Made by a program: the position numbers and the translations under genes
Shown: in pieces, positions 1 to 20,200 of the stretch
How positions within the stretch are numbered: position 1 is the first letter of the stretch
How the letters are laid out: each line of letters begins with the position of its first letter
The notes under the pieces: generated by a model
Told to the model about the DNA's origin: nothing
What the model saw: only the letters and a program-made list of their open reading frames with translations
Database searches by the model: none
NCBI GenBank assembly: GCA_950295325.1
Contig: OX485803.1
Location: 36,781,554-36,845,553, forward strand
DNA: 64,000 nucleotides
Direction of reading: 5' to 3'
DNA from: Polytrichum commune
Lineage: Eukaryota; Streptophyta; Polytrichopsida; Polytrichales; Polytrichaceae

Positions 1-69
1 TTCGACCAATGAGAGCTCTTACATTGCCATGGTCAAGGGCCTTCAGCCTTGTGTGTGAAGTGGCCCTAA
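1..69 (+). repeat. Right part of a dispersed repeat (paired with 35164-35233)
   Basis: The first 69 bases match 35164-35233 almost base for base, with a few substitutions. The similarity stops just after a shared GTGAAGTGGCCCTAA. The 35-kb copy extends further left, so the window opens inside a repeat unit. The element type is unknown; no inverted termini are visible. Confidence 0.7.
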
Positions 70-1194
70 AGGAGAGAGCCTCGCGGTTCTACCGTTTCCT
101 TGTTGTACCTAACTTTGGTATTGTGCTATGAATAAGTAGACTTGGTTCCATGTGGGGTCATTAGTTTGAGGATTTTCATATGTAATTATGAATTATATAG
201 CAACGAGGATATGTGAGATGGGATAGTCCCAAAGGGCTACAACTACAAGAATAAGAATGGGGACTGTGTGCAGACTTCGGACAATCAAGATTGTCAATGA
301 TGTTATTTTTATGTTAGCTAGGAATGGCATGTCTTTCATATTCCATTATTTATTCATTGTTTGTTCCATGCTTCTACTTTCTTCTAGACCTCACAATTAT
401 AACCTTGGAGCCTATGAGAGAGAGAGAGAGATTTCAATAATGTGGCACCTATGATTAATTGTCTAAATATATAATAGGATACTGTTAAGAGGAGTCCACT
501 GATTAGAAGTAGAACAACAATAAGGCTAATAATATTGAGATATTGTATTTATAGGCTCACATTTTAGAGAGCATCTACGATAACATATGTATATATATGT
601 GTGTGTGTTGATATTGATATAGAGCCACTTTCTGGCTTGACAATGGTTGACAACCAATGATGTGATTGGTTTTCTTCTATAACTCAATGCAAAGGATACA
701 AATATTTTCTCCCAAATACAAAAATGTTTCTTAGGCAATGCCCCTCTGGCTTGTGTCTTGCGTAGTGTTCCACAACATTGATTTAAAACGTTGCATTCTT
801 ATGACCTAAACTCTTGTATTGCATGCGCTTGTGTATGTAAAATTCTTACAACATTGCTCCTCTTTTATGCATTAAAAAACTGCCCTTCTTGATCCTACCA
901 CATGTGGTGAGGTTCACCTTTCCTCTATTTTTCATTGCCCCCCCCCCTCAAAATAAATCAAAATCAAAATCAAAATCAAAACATGTCAATGGTGTTGGGT
1001 GCACAATTACCGAGGCATAATTGCCCAGTTGAAGTCATGCATTGTGTTGGCATTGCCCCACCTTATGGTAATGACGGATGTTGGTGGGAACTCACAACTC
1101 TACATATAACTTTGGCAGTCATATCAAATTTGAAAACCTCATACTCAGCTGGAGTTGAGATGCAAAAGCTATAGGAGGTCAAATCGTAGATTCT

Positions 1195-1630
1195 TTGTCT
1201 CTTTAGGCGATCACGTAGAGCCTCCCAATTGTGTCAACAAATGAACCTAACATAATGATGTTTGTGTTTTGAGCACATGACCCAATCCCATTGCAACGCA
1301 TATTGTTGTGGTGTCCAATACCAAATACAATTGATGCATGCAATTCAGTTGCCCCGTGCTAATTTATCGACATTCCACATTATTTTGAATGTAAATCATA
1401 TGAAGTAACAAATACATGAACTATTTTTTAATATATGGTTGCTATGTGGATGAACAAACAAGATCATACTTTTTGTGATATGATTTTGACCCAAGTTAAT
1501 TTGCACAAGTATAGAGGCAACCTATTCGTGAAGACAACCTAATTGCACATATCGGTGTACAAGTCTTGCCATGTGCCACTCGAATATAGAGTGTTCAATC
1601 AAGAAGAGTGGCCACATCATCCAAGGCCCC
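1195..1630 (+). repeat. Partial copy of MITE family A, interrupted by a family D element
   Basis: 1195-1335 matches the central part of the family A elements at 6590 and 59477 (shared TTTTGAGCACA followed by a variant of AGTCCAATCTC, then GGTGTCCA). The expected downstream part (CCACTCGAATA, then a stretch resembling 33600-33645) resumes near 1570. A family D element fills the gap, so D inserted into A. Confidence 0.6.
1337..1550. mobile_element. MITE family D, copy 1
   Basis: This is about 214 bp and matches the copies at 3985-4205 and 17029-17235, in reverse orientation over the block containing the complement of CATATAGCAACCA. The right end CAACCTAATTGCACAT is the inverted form of the left end of the 17-kb copy. 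The left end is diverged. It contains no coding capacity. Confidence 0.55.
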
Positions 1631-2390
1631 ACATACCCCTAGTATCATTCCTTGATTTCTTCGCACACCTAGAAGTTATCCAAAATTCGAGAACGCCTTG
1701 CATCCCCCACCTCAAATGAAAGCAAAGATCCATGAGATGGTGGACCTAAAGGATGAAAGATCAAAGTCCATGTAGCTTAGAATCCTTGGGCGAACCAATA
1801 CTTGCCTACAACTAAGCCACCTCCCCCCCCCAAAAAAAAAAAAAACACACACCACCACTAGAAAATGTGGTTTTAGAACACACTTCCCATTTGATACAGG
1901 CAATCATTACAACATTACCCATTTACATGTGTCATGTCTAATCTATAATTGTCATACATTGGAATAGACACACATAAATGGGGGTCATGAGAAGTGTATT
2001 CTAGGCCCACAATCCTAGTACTGCCCCCGCTCCCCTCAAAACAACCCATGAAGTTACAACTCATGAAAACCCACATTCAAAGTGAACATTTCTCGATTGT
2101 ATTTCTCCCAAAATGTCATAAAATATAGAATATTTTTATTAGCTTTCAATACTTTAACGTGAAGCATTATAGAGCATAAACATAACATTAATTGGTAGCG
2201 TTGCCTTGTACCATATAAATTGTTCTTCCATGGCTCCTCCAATATACTCTTTATATTGAAGTTGAGTTTGATCAATATGCGAGAAGGCCTAACGATAGTT
2301 TGATGGCTCCCTCAAGTGTACAAAAGTTGCCATGCAACCCTCCCCATATGCTCCCACCTCACAAACTAGATCTTAATCCGAGATAAAAAA

Positions 2391-2620
2391 GGGTGTAGCT
2401 TGTTGCCATTGGTTAATGTTATGAGCGTTCCTCTCATCCATCCAACATTAAGACTTGACCCCATGTAGGTTTAAGTGACCGATTCATTTCACATGACTTG
2501 GATTAGACTAATTCATGATTTTGGAAGTTAATTTTAGTGTCAATTAAACTAAAAAAAGGAACAATTGGGTTGCATACTATTTAAGGCTTTTGTGTTGGAT
2601 GACTAAGAGGTATGCGATGA
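2391..2620 (+). repeat. Dispersed repeat, copy 1 (paired with 27612-27790)
   Basis: It shares ordered blocks with 27612-27790: TAGGTTT, then TGATTCATCTCA-like, then TAGACTAAT, then GCATACTATTT and a following CTTT(T/C)(A/G)TGTT block. The copies are strongly diverged. The element class is unknown. Confidence 0.5.
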
Positions 2621-3984
2621 TTCCCTTTGTCTAGTAGAAACTATGTGCGTTTGGTGCTAGCTTTTAAAAGGTGCCTCGACAAATCTTCATTACACCTTGA
2701 AAGCGTGTTAGATATTGTGATGCACGTATTTATGAACAACCACAAGTGACTTTCTTAAGAAAAAGGAGGAACATTTCATCCATTTTTTAGATTCTAACAA
2801 AATGCGATGAAGGGGTCAATTATGTTACAAAATTGTGACCATGTGATGTGTCATGCTTGCAATGGGCTATATGAGGAACATTTCTAATGTACTAGGCTTC
2901 TACGTCACAAGAACATGATCAACATGAATGTAGGGTATTGTTGATTGGTGTCTTGAGAGCTTTGAATTATCAGGGGTTGCTAGAGTTGGGATGTGCACTA
3001 ATAGTGGGGAATTGGCATAGAGTCATGTGGAATGTTAAATCGCATGTCAACGAAGGTGTGTATTGTGGCAAGGTTGTGAACAAGACACGGGTGACATTTT
3101 GTGCTTGATGTGCACATGCTAATTTTGTCGATTCACCTGACAAACATGTTGTGTGGGAGCTCATGGTCATTTGTCATTTAGGTTGTGACCTTTGGTTCAT
3201 TGGTAGCTCGTAGTGGTGTGGTGTTGACCACTTGATTATGAGTTTGTATTTTAGTGTTTTTTTGTTGGCTTTGTCCCATATCATTGGATAGAGGCATTAT
3301 GGAGATTGCCTTTGAGTGGTAATATGGCACATATAATGCATGTGAAAACTTAAAGAATAAGGTTTGGTGATGCTTAGTGAAAGCTCGGCGGAAGCTCAAT
3401 GAAAACTCAATAGAAGCTTTATGAAATTTCCAATTTAAAGTGCTACTAATCAAAGTTACTAATCAAAGTTTAGATACTTTTAAAATGTCATTTTAGGACA
3501 TAGCTCTCATGGCAAAGCTACATTCCCTTGTTCTCGTGGTCTCCTCCTAAACTCGATTTTAAGGGGATTGGAACATGTGTAGTGTATTATAACTTCATCA
3601 CTATTTGAATATTTCTCCTAGATAATAAATAAATAAATATACATATGATTCCATTATGCAATGGGAAGGGGGGGGGGGGGGGGCTAGTATGTTTCAAGAA
3701 GATTAACATGCCCAAAACGACAATTTTAAAGCAATTGAGTTGGGAATCGACATGTCCAATGTAGACTCCTCCTTGATTGTTGAGCTTGTTTTACGAGCAC
3801 GGGGTTTAGAAACCTTGTTGTTTGGGATTAATTTTTTCTACTTGTGATGGCTCTCCTTCGTAAGACTACTTTAAAGTGGAAAACATGGTCTTAAAAAATA
3901 GGTTCCCAACAACTATGTAAAGTTGGTATGGCCAATCTAAACCCCCTCATGAAATCGTTGGGCCAATTTTACAAACACATTAAC

Positions 3985-4205
3985 ATGTGCAACTAAGTTG
4001 TCTTCACGAAACATGTTTCCTCTTTATCTATGCAGATTACCCTGGATCAAAACCATATCACAAAAACTCATAACTTTGTTCATTCATCCATATAGCAACC
4101 ACAATAAAATAGGATACAATACTAGAATTTAATAATATGGTAGTACATATTTTTATGATATTGTGGATTGACAATAGATTAGCTTAGGGAAACTTAGTTG
4201 CACAT
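3985..4205. mobile_element. MITE family D, copy 2
   Basis: This is a 221-bp element with a perfect 15-bp terminal inverted repeat: ATGTGCAACTAAGTT on the left and AACTTAGTTGCACAT on the right. The interior is AT-rich and non-coding and shares a CATATAGCAACCACA block with the other copies. It resembles the small TA-target (mariner-type) or Harbinger-type MITEs, but the flanks do not give a clear target duplication. Confidence 0.8.
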
Positions 4206-4319
4206 AATATGAGGACGTAAATGTGATTCGTGACCCATTTCATTTGTGTGCGATCCGTTAGTTGTTCAGACAAAATCACATGAACGGTGGAATGAAAATA
4301 ACACAACAATTTCAACTCT

Positions 4320-5521
4320 TCTTACCACTGAAGGGGGTCTGTCTGTCCACGTGTTCCCGGGAGGGTTCCCGGAGTTCCCTCCGACCGGGGGACCAGAAAG
4401 GCCTGTTCCCCATGTTCCCAGCAGCGCTACCGGCCACACTCAGTGCCCCCGGATCGGGAACCTGCGCCAACCGGTGGTCGTCGTCGCCTCCGTCCGTCGT
4501 GTCGAACACATGGATCCCCCACCACCCACGTCCACTTTTGATGCGCCGGGCGCGCTCCCTTACTCCCTCCCTCGTGCCCGAACACACACCCCCCTCATGG
4601 ATCGCGCACCGTGCACCTCTCATCGCCTTCAAACTCGAGTCGCGACTTCGGGTGGTCGTTTGGCTCTTGCCGGGCGGCTGCGATTCCTCCCGCACCAGCA
4701 CCAACAACATCGACAACAACGACTCGAATCATCATCCTGTTTTTGCGTCTCATCACTGCCAGGCGCGTATCTTCTGGTGCCGGCAGGCCTACTTGTTGGT
4801 CCCCGCAACAATAAGGTTTGGCGTCGACTCCGGCCGCTGCTCTCTCTCGTAGTCATCAAGGCGCGCCAGGGATTTGTCGAGTCCGCTGCTTCTTTGTGTT
4901 AAATCATTCTGTAGCAGATCTTTCTCTTTGTCTCCCCACCTCCCCGACTTGTGCCGGAGTATTTCTCTAAAGAATTTTTTCTGAGTCACAAAGAAGAAAT
5001 CCCTCCTGTGCGATGGAGGTTTCTTTTCTAGGGGCTGGCGTGCACTGGGTTGGTTGGTTTCTGGGAGGTTGAAGATGGGTTGAGTGGTTCAGCGTGCCAG
5101 GCTGGTTGGTTTTGTGGTAAAATCGTTTACTTTGGATCTTAAGACGCTGCCGGAACCGATCTTTGTAAGTAGTCGAGTTTGGGTTAAGGGAGCCAGCAGG
5201 ATTGTGGTGCAGGTTTGTGTGGTGATCTTATAAGGTGAGAATTGCGTGTTGAAGGAGTTTCTGTGCGAGTGAGACGGGATCCGGCGTCGAATGGTGATGA
5301 TGATTTGATCTCTTGGTTGGTTGCCACCAATCTTTCTACAACCGTGGCGGTGGTGGCCACTAGTTTCTGGGCGCCATTTTTCCTTGTGGTGGAGTGGTGA
5401 CATTGTGCGGTGCCAAGCGTTATATCTCGATCTCTGAAGGAAAATTTATAGTTTTGGGTTGCACAACGGCACCAATCTTAAGTGTTTTCGGATTGTGTTT
5501 CTCCGGTTCTTATTGGGCAGA

Positions 5522-5562
<41 letters not shown>

Positions 5563-6183
5563 ACGGTCTTGGAAGTGGAATTCGGGTGTGTCCGAGGTGT
5601 TGGCTTAGTTGGTTATCCTGGGGATCAGATCTGCGAGCTGGTGGAGAGAGGAGATTTCGCTCGAACAGACCGTTTATTAGAGAGTGAGGAGTCTCGGAGT
5701 TTCGGATGCCGGGATTTATTTTCCTCCCACAAGATTAGTAGTGGTGGGATTTTCAGAGTTGGGTAAGAAGTATTTGGGGTAACATGATCAAGAGTTTCCT
5801 TGTTGGCGTGATGGTGAGGTGATTTGAGTTTCACCATGTCCACCACTGCCCATCTGAAACTACGCAAAGCGGAGCGTGCGTACGGGTTTGGGAGCACTAG
5901 AGTCCACGACGCATGGTGTTGCTTGAAAATGTCCGAAAACGATGATGGCTCCGCTGCCGCCACCACCCTCAGATTCTTCTTCGGAAAAGGCAACCAAAAG
6001 CTCGTCGAACCAAAGTTTATCCTCCCGCAGAAACTCAAGTGAAGCAGCAGCCTATTAGTAACTTGTCTTTTCTTCTCGATTTCCCACGAGCCACCATCAT
6101 CTGTCCTTGGATCCAACTTGTTGCAAATATATTCAAGCAACTTGGTTGGATCATCAGCTTGAGAGCCAATAGGAACCATCACC
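4320..6183 (+). promoter_or_regulatory. GC-rich promoter and 5' leader region of the SnRK1 gene
   Basis: Base composition changes sharply near 4330 to GC- and CpG-rich sequence up to about 4880, unlike the AT-rich flanks, as in a plant promoter and first-exon region. A 36-bp (AG)18 tract lies at 5525-5560, a common 5'-leader feature in plants. Several short ATG-initiated frames lie between it and the kinase start, for example 5824-6042 and the frame beginning near 5944, so upstream ORFs are possible. The transcription start and any leader intron cannot be fixed by eye. Long frames on both strands here (up to 250 codons) show no recognisable family and overlap one another. Confidence 0.5.
5525..5560 (+). 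repeat. (AG)18 microsatellite in the SnRK1 leader
   Basis: This is an uninterrupted run of 18 AG dinucleotides about 620 bases upstream of the kinase start codon. GA tracts in plant leaders can bind BBR/BPC-type GAGA factors and are often polymorphic in length. Confidence 0.85.
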
Positions 6184-13513
<7,330 letters not shown>

Positions 13514-13754
13514 TTGACATCAGAGCTGATCAAAGCACATAACAAGTGGTTTCCTGGACATCAGGCCAATCAGCACTGATTTGACCATCTTTCCGCATCA
13601 GCACTTCACCAATTTCATAATACATCTGCACACCCCTTGGAGTATGTCTTTCTAAACCAGAATCAACTCCGATATTAACAAATTTATCAATTACGCATCC
13701 AACCACTAATTTTTTTTGTTAAGTTTTCTATGACCTCTAAAATTTACTTACTAG

Positions 13755-13890
13755 GTAATGGATGCGAGGAGCCCTGCCATGGGATGCAATATGGGCCCAA
13801 CCAAGCTAGGCATTGGGTGCCTACCACCACCAATGGCAGGGTGATACATGTTCACTAACAGACGTAGTGACCATCAATTACAAATTATAA
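13755..13890 (+). repeat. Dispersed repeat G, copy 4 (intergenic)
   Basis: It opens with TAATGGATGCGAGGAGCCCT and retains ATTGGGTGCC, CTACCACCACCAATGGCAG and ATACATGTTCACTAAC blocks in the same order as copy 3. It lies about 240 bases downstream of the SnRK1 stop codon. Confidence 0.6.
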
Positions 13891-16800
13891 TTTGCCTCCT
13901 CCTACCCAAACATGAATGAATGCATCAGCCTAACCACCATGTGCATTTTTGTATTGCACATGAGAGAGAGGAAGACAAAGACTAATGGTCATCCCTAGCA
14001 CATTCCAAGTGGAGCGGTTGCCATGGACAAAGAGATAGAAAATTTTAAATTACATCAATGAAAGGCTGTAGTTACCGAGATTTGATTTTTGGCTTGTACA
14101 GTAGAGTTATCCTTAAATGTCAGTCGTCTTTTGGCCAAAGTCAAATGTCTCCCCCTCATTGCTCGAGAATTGGGGTTCCGACACCACTTGAACACTCCCT
14201 AAACTTCATCAAATGTCAAAAATGGGCCAAAACTCCTTACCCGACCATGAGTTTTGAGAGACTTTAAGGATAACTCCATTAGTCCAAACCTAGTCCAGCA
14301 TCTGCTTCTGCAGACTAAATTGCTGGATATCAAGCTCACTTGGTTTTCAACGTAGTTACATTAACTGTTTTTCTCTTGGTTTAAAATACTTATCCCAGAG
14401 TGCCATATGTTATAATGTGGTGCAGGACCAGAGGGGGAAAGTCGCAGAATCCAAAGCAACTCGAGGTGCTTCCTATTTAGAGTCCTGGATTACACCCCTG
14501 CAAAATGAACCTGTACAGATTTGAAGAACATAATTTGCACTATAATTGACCATTCACCCTGATTACTTGCGTACTAAAAGTGGGGTCCCTAAGGCTACCT
14601 TTTTACGCACATACATAGGATTTTTCAGATAGTTTTTATACCTGCACATGTTTGTACAATCTACAAAATTGATGAAGGAAGTCATAACTCCTGTGCTGTG
14701 CCAATTGCTTTCTCATAGTAACTACTCAGAATTTACATTGATATGTAGGATAATAGTGTGCCTTTACCTATGGCAGCAGAAGCAGGGACATCATCAGGTC
14801 TGTGGGTTGCATTTAATTAGGCTATTCCAAGGGCCTCTATGTACATCCTCCAGCAAGTCCTCCCTGAGGATTGAATTGTATCCAGTGCAATTTTAAAATA
14901 TTCAGTTTTTGGGTACAAGGTACGTGGACCTTATATGGTCACTTGTCTTAATTGGACGCCTATGTTTAAAATGGTGTATAGTACAAGGTTATAGTTAAGA
15001 GTGGACGCAAAACTGCCATTTCATATGACGTTAGTGGACTACCTATGTGATCAATATATAAGGTAGAAGGTGCTTGAACCAACACTTTAAGCTATTGTAC
15101 ATACATATGGCTATGTGTTGATATGAAAAAACATATAGTCATTCTAGCCTCAATTGAATAGTTGATGAATATTCAAAGTCAAAGCTATCAGCTTCCTTAA
15201 ACCAATTCATAGGCCTTGTGTGTGATGACCTCGCATATGGTGAGAACCCTTACCTTCATTGTCTAGAACCAACACAACATATTTGGGTATTATTAGCACC
15301 AAGCTAGATCAGAGGCCAACTAGTAGTGGTGTGCACAGCCACATGGCCATCTCCACGATCCAACTTGGTTTGCTTGCAAAACCATCACTTTGCATCATGG
15401 CTATCGACCCTCTTTATGCTTTGTGCGCCTTTTTCCTTGGCTTTGTGAATAGAGTGGCTACCACCGTTTCCCCTTTTGTATAGAATGGCTAGAATAGGCA
15501 TTGAAAAGCCACCCTAAACCCACCTTGAACCAACTTGACATAGAATGGGGCCGTTACCTACCCTACATGAAGATAGTGGAGGCAGCTATAAGATGACATC
15601 ACAAATGGCATCTAAAATTGTCACTCTGTGGGCTTGGACACTCCTACATCATGGGAAACGGCTCAAGATAATACAATGTTGGCAATTGGGAGGCGTTCAT
15701 AGGTGTTGGTTTTGAGTGGGGTGTTGGTTTTAGCACCCTCTACCTTAGACAACATTTCTAAACTCAATAGTGAACACAATTGGTGATCATGTAAACAAAA
15801 ACTTTTGCATCTTTACTCTTTGTGATTCGCAATTGCTGGTCCAACAGAGAAATGTCTGGGGTTGGAGTTGGAGTTGCCGACATTAAGGCCATATTACCTT
15901 AGATTCTCAAGTTTGGAAGGTAGAGAGATCCACAATCAAAAGTTATAATATTTGGCATTACTTCAGCTGTTGCAACAGCATTATGAGTGCCTGCTCTTTA
16001 TTCAATAAGAAAAACATTTGCCCCTTCGCACTTTGACCATGTAGTCATCACAAATCTTTAGATCCAGATATCAGCATTGAACTTGCATCACACTACATTA
16101 AATGAGTGCCTATCAAACTGAGTATAGGGTTGTAATTATATGCGTTTCTTTCCATATTTTGCACTTCAAGGGTGTATATACAGACACATTCACCACCAAT
16201 CCAGCCTTCATTTTCCTTAAATTGTACATTTAGGATTCACACAAGCCATGCCATCGTCAAAGCTCTCAAATTTTCCTTCCTTTTCCTTTGAGCTTCTTGG
16301 CCAAGTAGTGCCCAAGGGTTAAATCTGATGGCTAAGTAAAAAGGGAGGACCCTCGGATATCACTTGATGGAAGAAGAAAATTCACTTCCAATTGCCTAAT
16401 ACTCGAAGGAGAACCCATCACAAATTTTGCAAACGAGCCGCTAGGGGCCAAAGGCCCACCGCTAGTGGGAGAAGAAGTCCGCAGGGAAGTTGGCAAAGCA
16501 GAGAGTTTGTTTGGGAAATAGGTAGTGATGCTTACACCAAAAGAATCATCAAAACAACTACGAAACAATATGGAATGGTTTGATTTTTGATCTTGGCCTT
16601 GAAATCTGGCCCACACCTAACATAGAGATGATTGATATAATGTAAGCCATTATAAGATGGCCTGCAATAATCTCAATTAAGCTGTGTTTGGAAGTGTGCA
16701 TATGGGTATTGCAGTTCCGAGGGCCTTGTAACATAGTTATTGCCAATGAAGATGCCTCACCACATCCTTTATGACATTTTGTGGCACATACTATTTGGAA

Positions 16801-17028
16801 CTACACAAGGCTATTACTATTTTGTATATATATCATTATTTGCCACCATACTAGGTCAAATAGGTTGTTTAGGGTTATAGAACATAATCAACTTTACTTG
16901 GTGAAATCTTACATCACAAGTAAAAAAGTAAAAGCATGGTGTAACTCCAAGGTAAGTGACACTAATTACGATGAACAGTGTAGCACCATCACCGCATGTG
17001 GAAGTATGCTTACTTTCACTAAACTGGT

Positions 17029-17235
17029 ATGTGCAATTAGGCTACATTCATAAATATGTTGACTCTTTACCCATGCAAATAAACTTGGGCCAAAACCAGA
17101 TCAAAAAATCTTAAAAGTTTGTTTACACACCATATAGCAACCACATAAATTCATTTGTTTTGTTACTAAATGGTAATGAATATTCATAACTATGTGAGTG
17201 TCAACGAATTAGCAAGGATCAACCTAATTGCACAT
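17029..17235. mobile_element. MITE family D, copy 3
   Basis: This is a 207-bp element. The left end ATGTGCAATTAGGCT and right end CAACCTAATTGCACAT form an inverted repeat with a few mismatches. The interior contains the family block ACCATATAGCAACCACA. T at the left edge and A at the right edge fit a TA insertion site. Confidence 0.75.
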
Positions 17236-18106
17236 ATCAGTGTGTATGTCATATAAGCATTTAGTTCCCATCTTAATTTGGTCCACATCTAATTTTCACA
17301 TCACAAAATCTTGGATGCCTAGGTGGATAACCAGCCCATGCTTTAAAATTCCATGGATCATTTTGAAGAGGCAGTAATATGCAAGTAGGATGGTTCAGCA
17401 TCTGCGAGACCTGTTATATCTAATTGGTGAGAAAATGGATGGTATACATGACTTCCCACCGGTTGAAGCAAAAAGGCCAATTGAAAGGAGTACATATCCC
17501 AGGCTTCAAGGTTTGAAGGTCTTCGTATTGTATATCAAGAATTTGCTACATTTTGACATGACTGCCAACCCCCACTCACTGTTGTGACAGTTACACAAGC
17601 ACCTCTAAAGGTCATTTGCCCAGCTGGGGAATAGGAATCTGATATGTTGCATATTTTGAAAACAATGACATGAATGCCAAATTATTAGGAACCTAGTGCA
17701 AGTAATTACGTGATCTGCTTGCTAGTACACTTAGGTGAGTATCTTTAATCTTCCAATTGGAACTCAACTAAATCATATTAGGACAGGTCGTAACAAAATT
17801 CCTTCACATTGGAGCAGGATACCTGTATCACTGGAAACTCCTTTAACCACTACTGTACTTGTACGTGAATGAATATTTCAGGATAAAATGACTCGAGTTA
17901 ATGATCTCTAACAAAAGCACGAGTCTCAGCAGAATTCCTGAGCTAAACCAGTCAATAAGTGAGGTCTGCTCTGTATCTGACTAGCTTCTCTCAATTCCTC
18001 AGTCCCCACTGCCCGTTGTTGAACAGTCAGGACAGTCTCAATCCCTGAAAAGAATGTTTCTTTGCTTGGAAAAAAACTACAACCGTTTTAGTGCGGGAAA
18101 CTGTTT

Positions 18107-19413
18107 CTAAACTTCAATAGTTGATTTCAACATAGCCCTGTCTGATTCAGGCCAGAATACTTTGTGCAATTCCTGCACACACCTTGGAGCATCTTCATCA
18201 TCCACCACCATGAAGATATTCACCTGTTTCATGCAGAAGTATAAATCAAAACCTTGTCTCCATATCATGTCCAAGCATATTTAAGACCACATGGTTCCAC
18301 AAAAACTTTGTTCATTACTATTGACTCACAAGCCAGTGCATATTTATCCCGTGACCATTACTGTAAATAAAGCAACTTGGACTACAAATCTAAGATGAAC
18401 TTTACAACTTTCCACAAAAACGAGTAGAAGACTTCATAACATCTTTGTTGCACTACATAATGAATATGGAGAGTACTGATTGACCACACTTCTTCATGCA
18501 CCTATCCACACATCAAGTATTCACATCTCTAAAAAGGTACTCATTCTAGGTCTGCAAGAAATATCAAGGCGTCATATATATGCTTGTTGTTCAAAAACTT
18601 GCAATCAAATATTTCCACACCTTAGAGTCTCCTTGTGATATCATTTGGACATTGATTTTGTTCTTCTTAAAGACCCTGAAAACCTGCAACAATGAAGAAC
18701 ACATTACAAAATCAGCGATTTGATAAAGAACATCATTTGATCAAATGCACGCACATGTCCTCCTAGTGTGGCCTACATTTAGTTCCCAGATACCAATCCA
18801 ATCCCTCATTTTTCCCAATTCTGAGCACACTACCATACCAATACGGCATTTATATGTAACCAAGTGAACAGGGTTTGAAGTTAGTCATACTTTCTCCAAA
18901 ACGGCCGACGATTGCTGGACATTGCTAATAAGTGAGATAATCGCTTTGCTTTTCAGCAGCTCCACTGTAGCAATCCTTTCCAACTCTGACTTCATTTTTT
19001 CCAATTCCTGTTAACATCAGCTCCCTCATTACTTAGCTACTTGTCAAACAAAACCCTTGAAACAAGAACCTTCAGAAAGATGCAAAGAGTGATATAAAAA
19101 CACATTAAGGAATGTGTGAGCACAACAAACAAATTGTCTTTGCATGGGAGAAATTCATGGAGACCTAAAACCTCTTATCACCTGCCACTCAGGTGTTTTC
19201 GTATCATCTATTGTTGTTTACCTTCTAGTATACGATTATTCACTTTGTGCAGCCTGCTAGGTAGTGCTTTAGAATTTTAGAAACACTCAAATCACACAGG
19301 GAGTGTAGGTTTTTCACAAGTGTGTTCAGGTGGAAACTTGCCTGCTCAACAAGAGCTCGTTCATGCAGCATCCCATTAGGAACTCTATGGTGATGGAAGA
19401 TTAGTGGGACCTC
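18107..19413 (-). pseudogene. Aspartokinase C-terminal (ACT domain) gene fragment, frameshifted
   Basis: Four exon-like blocks on the minus strand, in order: 19413-19342, 19007-18892, 18683-18621, 18223-18107, ending at a TAG. They match the regulatory end of plant monofunctional aspartate kinase, the first enzyme of Lys/Thr/Met synthesis: IISLISNVQQSS, then VFRVFKKNKINVQMISQG, then VNIFMVVDDEDA. The catalytic domain is absent; upstream lies a PRPP-synthetase fragment instead. The second block has lost one base near 18898, where the family expects a V-L-E-K-type ending, and the shift runs into stops in the next block. The first block is also scrambled where the family has EVSISLTLDP, though its end HERALVEQ still fits. 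Its donor is AG|GCAAGT, a GC-type site. The splice sites survive, so the fragment was copied from genomic DNA rather than a processed mRNA. Confidence 0.75.
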
Positions 19414-19760
19414 CTGAAATTCTTCGCTACCTGAAATTCTAGAAGCTCTGCACCAGACCAGAAAACAACGTTGGAGTATAATTACAGAGTCATGTTGGAG
19501 TTGCTTTCCACACAGTATTGAGCTAGCTCTGCTCACAAAATGTTCACAAAGTACCTTAATGAATCATCTTCAAAATAAGCACAACACCTAAATAGCCCAA
19601 CAGAGCATCATTCCCAGTCAAGAATTATGTGCAACCTAAACAATGCCAAACATAAAAACGGACGACACGAGTAATTGATGGAAACTTCCTCTGCCTTGCA
19701 AGAACAACTCTTCAAACCACAGATAAGTCCCTGATTTTTATTCTCAGAGTGCAGAGCACA

Positions 19761-19833
19761 AACCATTTATTTCAGAATATATATTTCAGAGTATATATTT
19801 CAGAATATTTATTTATTTCAGAGGATATATTTC
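19761..19833. repeat. Short AT-rich tandem repeat between the two gene fragments
   Basis: There are four degenerate units of about 16-20 bp containing ATATATTTCAGA between the aspartokinase and PRPP-synthetase fragments. It is simple sequence with no coding content. Confidence 0.55.
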
Positions 19834-20200
19834 ATTTGCACCAAATCATTACCTAAAGCATGATATTAGCCTTTTAAGACCAGCGATAGCAATGATAAAA
19901 CATATGAATCCACCTCTTCCAGCTACTTCGCCAACTCACTATAATAATTTTGAGGGACTCTCACAATAACTGAGTCCTATCATAGTATACACTGTCCCAT
20001 AAACCAGGATGTAGGTAATCCTCAAGTTTTCCGAAAGGATTACATATATGAGACAACCTAACACTGCCATTGCTTTCGATTCAAGTAATTGAGGGAAAAA
20101 TGTGGCTTAGTCCCAAGGCTTTAGACCAGCTCCCTTTGTAGACAATCAAAAGGACAACTTTCTAATGCAAATTGCTTCCGAAAATGAAGAGAGCACTCAC

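Larger units (their letters stand above)
70..4300. other. Intergenic, repeat-rich, no gene recognised
   Basis: No conserved protein is seen on either strand. The stretch contains a TCAAAA microsatellite near 955-981, C8/A13 homopolymers near 1827-1850, a G-run near 3667-3682, and pieces of at least three dispersed repeat families that recur elsewhere in the window. The segment 2391-2620 is related to 27612-27790. Confidence 0.6.
13514..18106. other. Intergenic, no gene recognised
   Basis: Downstream of SnRK1 there are only short, unconserved frames. The stretch holds repeat G copy 4, a MITE family D copy at 17029-17235, and a segment near 14915-15000 sharing a GGACCTTATATGG-like and ATTGGACGCCTATGTTT-like block with 56150-56215. 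The rest is AT-rich sequence without visible structure. Confidence 0.5.

Noticed and set aside
4246-4902. 218-codon and 196-codon plus-strand frames in the GC-rich block
   Set aside because: Two overlapping frames and an antisense one are all long here, which is what GC-rich DNA gives by chance; no family pattern. Treated as promoter or leader.
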